Shown here piece after piece: positions 1-10,235 of a stretch of DNA of 64,000 nucleotides. This DNA is from Rheum nobile (Eukaryota > Streptophyta > Magnoliopsida > Caryophyllales > Polygonaceae). A program made the position numbers and the translations under genes. How positions within the stretch are numbered: the stretch's first letter is position 1; each line of letters starts with the position of its first letter. The stretch lies in assembly GCA_027886185.1 (NCBI GenBank), contig WOAB01000528.1:5096001-5160000 (forward strand), given 5' to 3'. The notes under the pieces are model-generated. The model did not search any database. It was not told the DNA's origin and was given only the letters and a program-made list of their open reading frames with translations.

Positions 1-67
1 AACCTCATCCATTGCCCACTATTTAAAATGTCAGCATCCATAAATTATAAGGTGACAAATTTAAGTA

Positions 68-1279
68 CTAGCCAAGTTGTGGATCCATCCTACGACGCCG
101 TTTCAAGCGATCAGCGGAGCCCGATCGCTGCACGATCCCCTTGAACGCGTCATGGAGAAACGCCACGTACTCCTCGCCACGGCACCGATCCCCGCTCACA
201 ATCAGCACGTTACGCGTCCGCCCACCGAGCGTCGACATCTCCGCCCGCAGCGTTTTTAGGTTGAGCGAGTTCACGACTTGCGTGAGTTCGGAGAAGAGAT
301 CTGGTCTGTCCTCGCAGCACAACGAAGCTCTCAGGATCAACTCTCCGCCGTCGCCGAGCTCGTTGTCGTCTGCGTGGACGGAGAACTCGTCCCTCTCCGA
401 CGGAATCAGAACACCTCCTCCTGACATCTTCATGATTCCAGAGGCTTCGTGGTTTAGTTCTCTCACGCGTTGCACCACTTTTGCTAGCAGCGTCGCTTTA
501 TCAGTCTGTTTAATTTGACATATCAAAAAGACTTTCAACTTTCCCAAACACTGCTGCTAATAAACGAAGAGATCTCACTCAGCCTACGTACATGAATTAA
601 CACGTCCTTAGTCTATCCGCTTACCGGAATTTATCATTTGTTGATGCGGTCACAGAAAACCCCCAATTTCAAATGATTTCAGATGAAATTGAAACTCCAT
701 TTCGAAACCCTAGCTAAATTGAAAGAGATAAACTAAGAAATTGGAACGTCCAGATTTAATGTGAAGTTCCAAGAAAACGGGACGCAGAGTACGAAGGTCC
801 GTTATTGAACTGCTCGATGAGATGTAGTAACAGATCTCGGTATTTGTAGCTGATGGAGAGCGAAACGCATTTTTGGGAGAATTAAATTATATGAAGAAGA
901 AACTAATCAAATATTTAATTCGAGGATTTACCTTGGAGCTACAAGGCAGAATACATCGGAGGCGATCAAGGTGAGAATTAATCCTTTCCCTCCGGCGCTT
1001 CTCCGCTTCCTTGTGATTTCTCAGCGCCGCTAGCGTCTTCTCGTCCGGCATGGTCTCCGTCACTTCCGACGAAGACGGCTCAAACCCCCGGCAAAGCTCA
1101 AACGAAGACGACGAGGCGCTTCCGCAGTAGCCATCGAGGATTCCCGCCGGCGCAGCCGGCAGCACGAAATTGGCCGTTTCAGAGAATCTGTATCCGTAGA
1201 ATCCGCCGCCGTCGATTTCATCGGCGAAGCAGCGGCGCTGCATATATCCAGCGGCGGGGAAGGTATCCGGCTGCATCAT
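68..1279 (-). CDS. bHLH transcription factor (bHLH106/107-like), two exons
   Basis: Nuclear DNA-binding regulator, read on the minus strand. Exon 1 is 1279-932 (116 codons) and exon 2 is 505-68 (145 codons plus TAG). The 426-bp intron (931-506) has GT..AG ends and phase 0. It falls inside the bHLH domain between CSSK and TDKA, within the loop. The N-terminal 80 residues are low complexity. The basic region (about residues 87-100) reads NHKEAEKRRRERIN, with the His/Glu/Arg residues that contact E-box DNA in this family. Helix 2 (TDKATLLAKVVQRVREL) opens exon 2. After about residue 165 comes an ACT-like dimerisation region. Length (261 aa) and layout match the Arabidopsis bHLH30/106/107 group; the subgroup is an inference from motif resemblance. 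An alternative reading through the intron is ruled out because it ends in a few residues and destroys helix 2. Confidence 0.9.
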
Positions 1280-1327
1280 GACTGTGTTGTGGTGGATTCT
1301 GTTGGGGTTTCATACTTCTAGGGTTTG

Positions 1328-1335
1328 TTTTTATA
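1328..1335 (-). promoter_or_regulatory. TATA box of the bHLH gene
   Basis: The minus strand reads CTATAAAAAC about 50 bp upstream of the ATG at 1279. This is a good TATA element and implies a short 5' leader. Confidence 0.6.
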
Positions 1336-1339
1336 GAGG

Positions 1340-2248
1340 GAGAAGATCGAAAGTTGAAATGAGAAAGGGAATAAAATATATTTTTTTATTATTGTAAAGA
1401 AAGGAAAAAACTTCTTTTTGTACTTATTTTGTCCTTCTCGGGAGGCGCGAGAATTATCGTTGTGGCCTTTTCTTTTTTATGGAATTAAAAATAACGAAAA
1501 GGGGGGGGGGGGGAAAGATAGTGGGAAGTGGCCACGCCATGGGTGGACGTATTTATCATATGAAATTATGAAAGTGAATGGTCAATATATCGTTCTAGTC
1601 CACTAGCCTGCTTAACCTGGACCCCACCTGAATGATGTCACCCGTGCGTAAGAATGAGCAGTTTGTTATGCTCTACGTACTCCGTAAATTAATGCTGTAT
1701 TTCATTATTTATGCCAAAAGCCATTCGTTTATAATAAAATTATGTTATCCGCTATATGAACTCTTTCTACGATTAAGTACATTTTTACTCAAATAAGGTT
1801 TACAGTTTTTCACTGAAATGTAATTTATCCTATGTGTCCGTACACCTGTTAACAAGACGACCGGCCAAAAGGAATAAGAGTGCAATTGGTACATATATAT
1901 TGACCAATATGTTGTCATTTTTTCCTTCGCTAACATGCACGCCTTTCTTTTTCGATAATGGCGCGCAATCAAACAAAGATGGTTAACGTTTTTTGTTATG
2001 ATATGTATTTGTTAAATTCACACTGTAATTTAGGGTTTTGTTTGAACGGAGCACTTGAATTAAAGAACATCAAATCTTTTTTTTTTACTTTTGGGTCGGA
2101 TGACCATCAAATCCTTAGTGTGCATCACGTACGTTATTAAATCTTTGAGCTGTTTTTTTCCCAGCTAGGTAAAAGCTGAGTTTGTTGGAGATGTGCTGAT
2201 GATGTAATAATTAATCAGATGTAAGACGAGACACGTACACCTGAGGTA
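1340..2248. other. Intergenic, AT-rich
   Basis: No supportable gene. It contains a 13-base G run at 1501-1513. Short open frames here lack codon structure or recognisable motifs. Confidence 0.6.
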
Positions 2249-2250
2249 TA

Positions 2251-2599
2251 CTCTCTCCGTTAAGTTTTAATTGACGTTCTAGTAAATTTCAGATAAAATA
2301 AGAAATTAATTATTTTCTCACATTACTCTTATGATTAGTGACTAATTACTTTTTTTATTATTGCTCATAAAATCTCACAAAAAAATAAAATAAAATCAGA
2401 AATTCAAAAGAAAATCTCATATTGTTACGTTTCTCCTAGAAAATGGGAAAGCAATGAATAAAAAATTAATAATCCCAAAAATAAAAAATTATTAAACATG
2501 AGGATAAATCTGAAAAAAATAGGTGAAAAATTCTAAAATGACAATTAAAACTTAACAAAAACTTAAGCTAGGACGTCAATTAAAACTTAACGGAGGGAG
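2251..2599. mobile_element. Stowaway-type MITE (Tc1/mariner, non-autonomous)
   Basis: The ends form an inverted repeat of about 28 bp: left CTCTCTCCGTTAAGTTTTAA and, on the opposite strand at the right end, CTCCCTCCGTTAAGTTTTAA. They differ at one position over this stretch. The element is 349 bp, AT-rich and non-coding, and is flanked by the dinucleotide TA on both sides (2249-2250 and 2600-2601). The CTCCCTCCGT terminus and TA target duplication are hallmarks of Stowaway MITEs. Confidence 0.85.
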
Positions 2600-2601
2600 T
2601 A

Positions 2602-4458
2602 TATGAGATACGGAGTATCTATTTAGTTATGTAATTAGACTATTAAGAAGCAATTTAGTAGTACGTAACAGATTAAAAGGGGCAAACACATAGATTAAAC
2701 CTACCTCGGCAGTACTACCTATACCAGAGTACGTGCTTAACAAAATAAACGACATAAATGACTCACATTACACGAAGTCACATAGCCAACTTATGACACT
2801 CTTAGGCCTACGTGTCATTTTAAAAATTTGGGCTAAACTTTGTTCATTTTATTGTTTGATTCCTTAATGGGCCTCTCCGTGGCCGTAGCCCAACGTATAA
2901 ATTAATTTTGGGCTAAAAACCGGTGAAATATAGTAATTCATAGTACACGGATTTCCATATATACCCCAAATGAATTAGTGAGTTGCATATATATCACTTT
3001 GACTTTTTTTTTGCATATATACACTAAATGAGGTATTTTTGCAAAATATTAAAGTTTTTCTTTTAATTCAGAAATGAAGTAAAAAAAAAAAACATGAAAA
3101 AAAAGGAAACAAAAAGCCCAAAATAGTAAAATAATAATTTTTGCAATTTCCCTCTAAAACCCCAAAATATTTCCCACCCCCTTCTTCATCTCTTCCGCCC
3201 ACTTCCCGCCCACTTCCCGCCCATCCCGGCTTCATCCATCCCGCCGGCCGGTACATGAACAGTTGAAAGTGAAAGATGCAAACCCATCCTCCCTCCCCTC
3301 CCTCTCCCTTCCATTCTGCACACGTCCTTGTAACTGTTAAACAAGATGCGATGAACTGGTAGGTAGTTATATTCACAATTTTTTTTCCATGGCGAACTGT
3401 GCTAGAGTTTAAAAGGAATGGCGATATATCTCCATGGCGATGTAAACAGGAATGACGATGTATCTCCATGGTGAACTGTGCAACTGTTAAAAAGGAATGA
3501 CGATGGGCGAGAGAAGGGTTGAACCTCAGCATATGAACCCGAAGAACTGTTGAACTCATCAGATTGTTTCAGAAGCAATTTTCCAGGTTAGGGGTAGGGC
3601 TAAATTATGTAAAAACAAATATTTAGAAGGGAGCAAATGTAAAACCCAAGTGAAGAGATGAAGTGGTAATTTTCTGAAGTAAAGAAATGATTCTAGTCTG
3701 GATGAACTGGTAGTTATATTGACAAGGTTTTTTTCCTGCTATAATAGACAAATCTTGTCGGACTTAGTAAAACAATTGTCATACTTAGTAATAAAAATGT
3801 CATAACTACACCGTTTAAATTGGATATATGTCATACCAAATATCACAGAATAATGTCATAATTAATAACTAAAAGTTTTTAGTCATTAGACTATATTACA
3901 TGCTTGTCTATTGCCTAATTTGGGTAGGATGTATGACATCTGGCTGAATAGTTGTTCTCAGAAGCTGGATAGTTCATCTAAATACAAGATGTCTTAATTA
4001 GATCTCCTGTTCCTGATGCTCTGCTTCTTTGATAATTTTACTTTACATAGATATTAATTGCACTTCATCTCACCAATCTACTTTAAAGATATCTTAATTA
4101 GAAAATGCTCCATGTTTGAGTATTTTTAGGTACAGAGGAGGCACTTGTAGTGCTGGTGATTTCCAAAGCGTGACATTTTAAATTGTTATTGTGACATACT
4201 ATTTATACTATTTTCACAGTGTAATAATGTATGATTGACAAATGTGACCGTATTCAGACTGATTTACTTCGCAGAGATCTTACTTTATGGAGATAGTAAT
4301 GGCACTTCATCTACCCCATCTCATTGGAGTGTGTGTTGTTTACCCATCTCTTTCTACTCTTTCTACTCTTTCCTCTCCTTAGAGCAGCTCGTGTGGTTGT
4401 GTTCTTTTCCTGTGGACTCACAAATTTCTGTTGGATTTTAATTGAGTGGAAAATAGGT
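2602..4458. other. Intergenic or gene-5' region with small imperfect repeats
   Basis: No gene is supported. Between about 3340 and 3500 a segment containing CTCCATGGCGA and AAAAGGAATG recurs three times imperfectly. GAACTGGTAG.TAGTTATATT occurs at both about 3353 and 3703. The stretch 4100-4458 may hold the 5' leader of the helicase locus: an AG precedes its ATG directly, so a leader intron is possible. Confidence 0.4.
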
Positions 4459-7163
4459 ATGGACGATGAATACTCCATCATTGGAGACAAGGGAGAGGTT
4501 GGCTTCATCGATGTTCCTTCAGTCACAACACCATCGCCAACTGAGGAGGGTCCTGTCATGGTGTTTGTGCCGTTTCCATTCGTTGGAGGAAAGCCTCAAT
4601 CGGTTCCTGTGAACGAGGTTGCCCTGGCGTCATTCACCATAGAACACACCACAGATGAATATATTTTACTTTGGGGTGTGAAGATTTATGCTTCAAATCC
4701 TGAAGATTCATTTGTGTTGTCATTGATGAAACCTCCATCTGGCCAGCCAGATGACATACCCGAGGAAGACTTTGTCCGTTGTTTTGATATGGAGGAACGA
4801 AATTTGAACCCACATGGTAGCTTGACTATATGGATGTCTTGTGTGCCCAAGGAGACTGGCCTTTTCACATCTATACTGCATATCCAAACTAATCAGGGGA
4901 TTATTGAACGACTTGTCTTCCTCTTGGCTGAAGATGAGGTATCCAAAGCTTTGGCACCTCAGAGACCATATAACATACCAACACAGATCAGGAAAGCGAT
5001 AGAGTTTGAGGAAATCCCTGAAGTGGTCTTACAAGGCTTAACAAAGGAAAATTATGTGTCGTATTTCAATGAGTTGTTAGGGATGGAGGAACTTCTGATT
5101 ATGGTAAGTGTTATGTTTTCTATGTATGGGGGTTGGGGGACTGAGGGGATAGCTAAATGGCATCATTCTGTCGTAGTACCAAGTTGTTGAATGAATTTTT
5201 TATATATATTTGTTTACAGGAGTATGTCAAAGCTTATAATATGAAGTTTGTTACTTTGAGACAAAGGTATAATGTCAGGCTTGTAGCACTTAAAGTGCCA
5301 GGAGTAGGTGAAAGAAGGCCCTCAGTTGTCAGTGGAGATGTGGTAAATGTTTATGGAGAATATTCTGTCCATCAGGTATGTTAATAATGTTAGGTATCTT
5401 ATGTTTTTTGTCAAAGTGTAATATACTATTGTCGGTATGAATTATGAAATTGCACGAATTATCGTTGTCAATGTTATGTTCTCATGTTGAACTTGCTAAT
5501 GTTCTTTGAACAGGGCTTGATCGACCGTGTTGAGGCTGATGAATTATTATTGCAATTTAATGATGAATTTTACCAAAGGCATATAGATAGCAATGCGTAT
5601 GAAATCTGTTTTGTGTTCAACGGGACAAATTTCCGTAAGCTTCATGAAGCCATTTTATCTGCAGAGGCATTACATGAAAACTTCATCTTTCCCCATGAGT
5701 ATCAGTCAAAACGGAGGATTACAACCAACAATTTTGTGCCTATCTCACTTCATCTTGATGAGGACCAAAAAAATGTTGTTCGCTTAATTTTAGGCTGCAG
5801 AGGAGGAGCTCCTTATGTGATTTATGGACCCCCGAGAACAGGAAAGACAAAAACACTGGTGGAGGTGATCCTACAACTCTATACAACTAGACGTGATTCT
5901 CATATATTGGTATGTGCTTATTCAAATTGCGCGGCAGATCACATATTAGAGAAAATCCTTGGTGAGTGTCCTTCACTTAGGGAGGAAGATATTTATAGGT
6001 TGAATGCCACACATCGTCCCTTACAAAAAATAAACGCTTCATTGTTGAGGTTCTGCACCTACAGTGCTGGTTTCTTCACTTGTCCTTCTCGAGATGCACT
6101 CCGCATGTACAAGATAATAATAACGACATACACGAGTACATCTTACCTCTATCATGCTGAAAGGGTTAACCGTGGCCACTTCTCTCACATCATCTTAGAT
6201 GATACAAGCCAAGTTTCAGAGCCAGAGACAATGATCCCCATATAAACCCTCATAGAAAAGAACACAGTTATTGTTCTTTGTGGTGATCCCAAACAACTTG
6301 GGCCTGATATTTATTCAAAGCAAGCTGAGGCTTATGGTTTGGGAAGATCTTTTCTAGAGAGGTTGTTGGACTTTGAAGTTTACAGATCAGGGGATCGTAA
6401 TTATGTCACAATGTTGTTGAACAATTACCGGAGCCACCCTGCTATTGTCAATGTTCCTTCAAGACTATTTTATAGTGGAGCATTGAGGCCATATCGAGAA
6501 GATAGTAAGACATGTTTCTTACCTTGGGCTGATATGCTTCCCAATAAGAACTTCTCTTTCATGTTCTGTGGCATCCAAGGCTTTGATGAGAGGGAAAAGG
6601 GCAGCCCATCATGGTTTAATAGGATTGAAGCTAGCAAGGTGGTTGAGCTCGTACAAAGGCTGATAAGAAGGAATGTGCCTGAGCAAGACATCGGGATTAT
6701 TACCCTTTTCCCACAACAAGTACTAAAGATAAGGAAGGCTCTCATGTCTCTACGTATGAGGGATATTGAGATTGGCAGGGTTGAGCAGTTTCTGGGTGAA
6801 GAAAAGGAAGTGATCATCCTGTCAACCGTCAGATCGACCGCTAACCACGATGAATATGACAAGACTTTCCGCATGGGATATATGAGCAACCCGAAGAGGT
6901 TAAATTTTGCACTGACTCGTGCCCGATCATTTCTTATTATAGTTGGAAACCCTTATATTTTAGAAAAGGTAATTCCCGATAAAAAAATCCTAAGAGTTGG
7001 TCATTGTTGTTGGTCATTGACAGGATTAACAAGGTTGATTAACTACCGTGTTTTTGGTCTTTGACAGGATTGGCACTGGCAAGAAATCCTAAAGGATTGT
7101 GTTTTAAATAGCGCATATGAAGGCTGTGCATTCCTCATGCATGAGGAGGTTGTGAGTAGGTAG
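4459..7163 (+). pseudogene. SDE3/MOV10-like SF1 RNA helicase, four exons, in-frame stop
   Basis: Exons are 4459-5103, 5220-5375, 5514-6968 and 7068-7163; all introns are GT-AG and phase 0. The product would be about 780 codons. SDE3 is a UPF1-like RNA helicase that supports amplification of RNA silencing. The start MDDEYSIIGDKGEVGFID matches the family N-terminus. Helicase motifs are in order: Walker A as GPPRTGKT (about residue 372; family GPPGTGKT), motif II as LDDTSQ (about residue 496; family DEAG/DEAA), then GDPKQLGP, NNYRSHP, VEQFLGEE (family VEQFQGQE) and RLNFALTRAR. A TAA at 6243-6245 interrupts exon 3, after which the same frame stays open to its splice site. The reading ends shortly after the helicase core, without the GW-rich Argonaute-binding tail of SDE3. 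Most likely a decaying paralogue; a catalytically dead protein ending at 6245 is possible. Confidence 0.8.
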
Positions 7164-7445
7164 TTGTGATTCTAGTAATGTAATGATAGCATCCAGTTGA
7201 CAACTATCCTTTTTGTAGACATGTAATGGTAGCCCACGCTACAATATTGTAGGAATGTAATGATAGTATCCAGTTGACAACTATTCTAGTAAGATAATTG
7301 TCGGTGTGTGTAGTGTCGACATTAATATTTTGGCAATCTCACATGTAGAATCAACCATGCTTTCTAAAACTATTCAAAAATAAAATTCATCCTCTTACAT
7401 AAAAAACCAAAGTCATGAGGTACATACTTCATAGTCAATTCATCC
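7164..7445. repeat. Short direct repeat downstream of the helicase pseudogene
   Basis: GTAATGATAG followed by ATCCAGTTGACAACTAT occurs at about 7179 and again at about 7257. No gene is visible. Confidence 0.5.
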
Positions 7446-7859
7446 TCAACCATGCATACACGCTCGATTACAAATGCTGAAAGCACTAATCCCTAGAATC
7501 ACACCAGCACCAAACGCAGAAATAGGAACTATTACATGGTTTCTGAAGTTTGCTTGGGAGTATAGTGCCTTGTTTTCAGCTTCAAGTTCTGCCACCCTTG
7601 CATTTAGTCGCCAAATTGCATGATCGAATTGCATCTCAGTTGTATTGAGTTCCATGATTCTCTGTCCAAGTTCATGTATCTTAGTACGTAGGCGTGTGAT
7701 TATTTCACCCAACATGTTGGAACGTGGGCTATTCGTTAACAACATGTCTAACTCTTCTTGCAACTTCTCCTTTAATTGAGAAAGTGTAGGAGATGAAGGT
7801 GGATGTTCATATTTGCGGGGGTCCCCGCTTTGATAACTTGAGGTGTCGCTGGATGACAT
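7446..7859 (-). CDS. Unknown small coiled-coil protein with C-terminal membrane anchor
   Basis: A 137-aa open frame starts at the ATG at 7859, chosen because MSSSDTSSYQSGD gives a natural Ser-rich start; an in-frame ATG lies 8 codons upstream. Residues 30-110 are rich in heptad-like Leu, Glu and Lys, so a coiled coil is likely. Near the C-terminus a roughly 20-residue hydrophobic stretch beginning VIVPISAFGAGVILG looks like a tail anchor. I do not recognise a family. It diverges from the transposase fragment at 8491 and probably belongs to the same transposon-rich block. Proteins with Ser-rich starts, coiled coils and tail anchors are common beside GRF-type zinc fingers in plant transposons, but no zinc ligands are present here. 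Confidence 0.45.
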   Translation of the reverse strand: MSSSDTSSYQSGDPRKYEHPPSSPTLSQLKEKLQEELDMLLTNSPRSNMLGEIITRLRTKIHELGQRIMELNTTEMQFDHAIWRLNARVAELEAENKALYSQANFRNHVIVPISAFGAGVILGISAFSICNRACMHG

Positions 7860-8440
7860 TGTACTCGAGTACTGCAGAAACAAAGAAAGATTTCCAGCAA
7901 AAAAGAAGTGATACGTGCTTGCTTACTGATCCAGTGTGAAAACCACACAATAAACAAAGAGGGTTACCTTCAAGTTCGGCGCAGAGAGGGTTTAGGGATT
8001 GTTGAGGCAAAATGAGAAGGAATGGTCGGCGGTCCCCGCTGAGATTATTTAGCTTTTTTTGTTCAATATTGCTTCATAACTATTCACCTGATATGACCTC
8101 TGAAAATGTAGTACACACTTAGAGGGAAAACCTCTGTTTTCCCTCTAAAATTTCCCTCCAATTTCTACCCCTTTACCCACGTGTTAGGGATTGTTATCCA
8201 AGCATAACCCAACCCGTAAACCTGCACAAAACTTCCGTAACACCCCAAGACCTTAAATCCACAAAGCTTCAAAATAGATTGTGCAGCGTCTTCAATGTCT
8301 TTAGAATATAAGAAGTTTAATAATGGGTGAGTTCTGACTTTCACGTTCTTATTCCTATTCTTCTTTACAGTAAATTATTTTGTGGTCTTACTTACCCTTT
8401 AATGTCGGTGTTAGGGCATTATCATGCGGGGGTCCCCGTT
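7815..8440. repeat. Recurring GCGGGGGTCCCCGC-type palindromes
   Basis: GCGGGGGTCCCCGC occurs at 7815-7828, GCGGTCCCCGC near 8029, and GCGGGGGTCCCCG near 8426. All three fall in the AT-rich interval around the divergent starts of the coiled-coil gene and the transposase fragment. The function is unknown. Confidence 0.5.
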
Positions 8441-8490
8441 TGTCCCTAATAAACTATTGAACTTGTGTTTGCTTTTTCTTCGTGTAACAG

Positions 8491-8728
8491 GTTCAACATC
8501 ATACTACTTGACTCTGAAAACAGGTGGTGAATGGACATGTAAGGGAAACAAGTGGGTTTTTTATGGGATCACAACGACAATAGGACTTCTTTTGTATGCA
8601 GATATGAATTACTCAAATCTCAGGAAAAAGTTAGCTGAGAAGATTAAATGCATCGACGAGATAGATGAAATGGAGATAAAATATCTGTCACCGTGGAAAC
8701 CACTGGCACAACCAAACCACTGGCACAA
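8491..8728 (+). pseudogene. MuDR-like transposase, N-terminal fragment
   Basis: After a good acceptor (TGTAACAG at 8490) an open frame reads YYLTLKTGGEWTCKGNKWVF and continues through YADMNYSNLRKKLAEKI and MEIKYLSPW. This is the typical N-terminal domain of plant MULE transposases: GGEW, then W-x-F/Y, then L..D..Y..L, then +KYL.P. The homology stops where the retroelement begins at 8729, so the catalytic domain is missing. An upstream mini-exon may start at the ATG at 8295 and end at the donor near 8327, but its phase does not fit cleanly. Together with the Ulp1 pseudogene on the far side of the retroelement, it suggests one disrupted MULE. Confidence 0.55.
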
Positions 8729-10219
8729 CCAGTCGTTTCTTAATAATGATTAATGGTGCAAAGGGTGATAAACTCAAAAACCATTTGGTGGGTCATGACC
8801 GATCTCTATACTCGGGTATAGAGATGGTGGCACAAAGCTGGTGCTACAAATCTTGGGATTCGTCCCATTCAGGAGTATGTCCCTCATGGCGAAACATATG
8901 TCCTATATGTCCCTCATGGCGATACATATATTTAAAAGCCTATAACGTGATGCGCGTTTTGGAATTAAATAAGATAAGTGCCGTCGTAGCACATGATTAA
9001 TATACCCTTGGCGAGTAGTGCAACTAAGTAAATAGTGCAGCTAGGAAAGCTCGTATTGACTTTTGATCAGAGTACGTTCTCTTTCCAATCTGGATTCGCT
9101 GTAAGCGATGAGGTTGATCGTGAACCGAAACATCTTAGTCAGTTCTTAAATCATCGTTATGTGGTTCTATAAGATTCAGACCTTGATGTGATCTGTTGAT
9201 GTATTTAACTGTTTAGTTAACACTTGAGGCTTTGATGTGATTTGTTGATGTGTTTAACTGTTTAGTTAACACTTGAGGCTTTGATTTGATTTGTTGATGT
9301 GTTGAACTGTTTAGTTAACACTTGAGGATTTGATGTGATCTGTTGATGAGTTTAACTGTTTAGTTAATACTCGAGGGCTTGATGTGATTTGTTGATGTGT
9401 TTAACTGTTTAGTTAACACTCGAGGGCTTGATGTGATCTGTTGATGTGTGTAACTGTTTAGTTAACACTCGAGGGCTTGATGTGATTTGTTGATGTGTTT
9501 AACTGTTTAGTTAACACTTGAGGCTTTGATGCGATTTGTTGATGTGTTTAACTGTTTAGTTAATACTTGAGGATTTGATTTGATTTGTTGATGTGTTTAA
9601 CTGTTTAGTTAACACTTGAGGATTTGATGTGATCTGTTGATGAGTTTAACTGTTTAGTTAACACTCGAGGGCTTGATGTGATTTGTTGATGTGTTTAAAC
9701 TGTTTAGTTAACACTTGACGGCTTTGATGTGATTTGTTGATATGTGGAGCTGCTTGTGTCAGCATTTGTGTGAATTAATTGTTAATGTTTTCCGCCCTTG
9801 CTTAGTCTATTCATTAGACTAACCCCTTGTATTTTATTTATCTGTAACGTCATGGTGGTGTCGTCCGTCCATTTCGGCACATACAGGTCCAAAAAGGCTA
9901 GATCGACTATGAACATGAACGGTGTTTGAAAATGTTTTAATCAGGCTACGATCTTTGGGCATTGACTACTGAGGTCAATACTCTTGTAAATTATTTTAAG
10001 TCTTCCGCTGTATTGTAATGACTCTGTATTTTGTCGTCTTTGGAATTATGTTGAAATTCCGCGACTATGTTTTAAATGAAAGTTATGGTAATTTTGTACC
10101 ATAATTGTTCTTTATGATTTGTGTTTAAACCGGTAAAGCCTGGGGTGACTTCGGTGTGGAAACCGATGTTACTGGCGGTAATACCTTTCCAAATGGGTTA
10201 TAAATTTGGGGGTGTTATA
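8729..10219 (+). repeat. Truncated 5' LTR
   Basis: Aligns to 14840-16329. It ends GGTGTTATA, the mutated equivalent of GGTGTTACA at the end of the intact LTR. It includes the 49-bp tandem array. Confidence 0.85.
9183..9745 (+). repeat. 49-bp tandem array inside the 5' LTR (11 full copies)
   Basis: The unit is about 49 bp: TTGATGTGATTTGTTGATG, then TGTTTAACTGTTTAGTTAAC, then ACTTGAGGC or ACTCGAGGGC. There are eleven full copies and a partial one. Each contains the inverted repeat TTAACTGTTTAGTTAA. Some copies carry an XhoI-like CTCGAG and others CTTGAG, in an order matching the 3' LTR. Confidence 0.9.
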
Positions 10220-10223
10220 GATT

Positions 10224-10235
10224 TGGTATCAGAGC
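10224..10235 (+). other. Primer-binding site (initiator-Met tRNA type)
   Basis: TGGTATCAGAGC lies four bases after the end of the 5' LTR. It is complementary to the 3' end of plant initiator tRNA-Met, the usual primer of plant LTR retroelements. Confidence 0.85.

Noticed and set aside
3068..3559. 163-codon open frame on the minus strand
   Set aside because: Low-complexity composition, overlaps imperfect DNA repeats, and shows no domain, promoter or splice context.
4324..4458. Upstream ATG that adds 45 codons to the helicase
   Set aside because: The added residues are a hydrophobic, Phe/Leu-rich run unlike the family, whose N-terminus matches the ATG at 4459.
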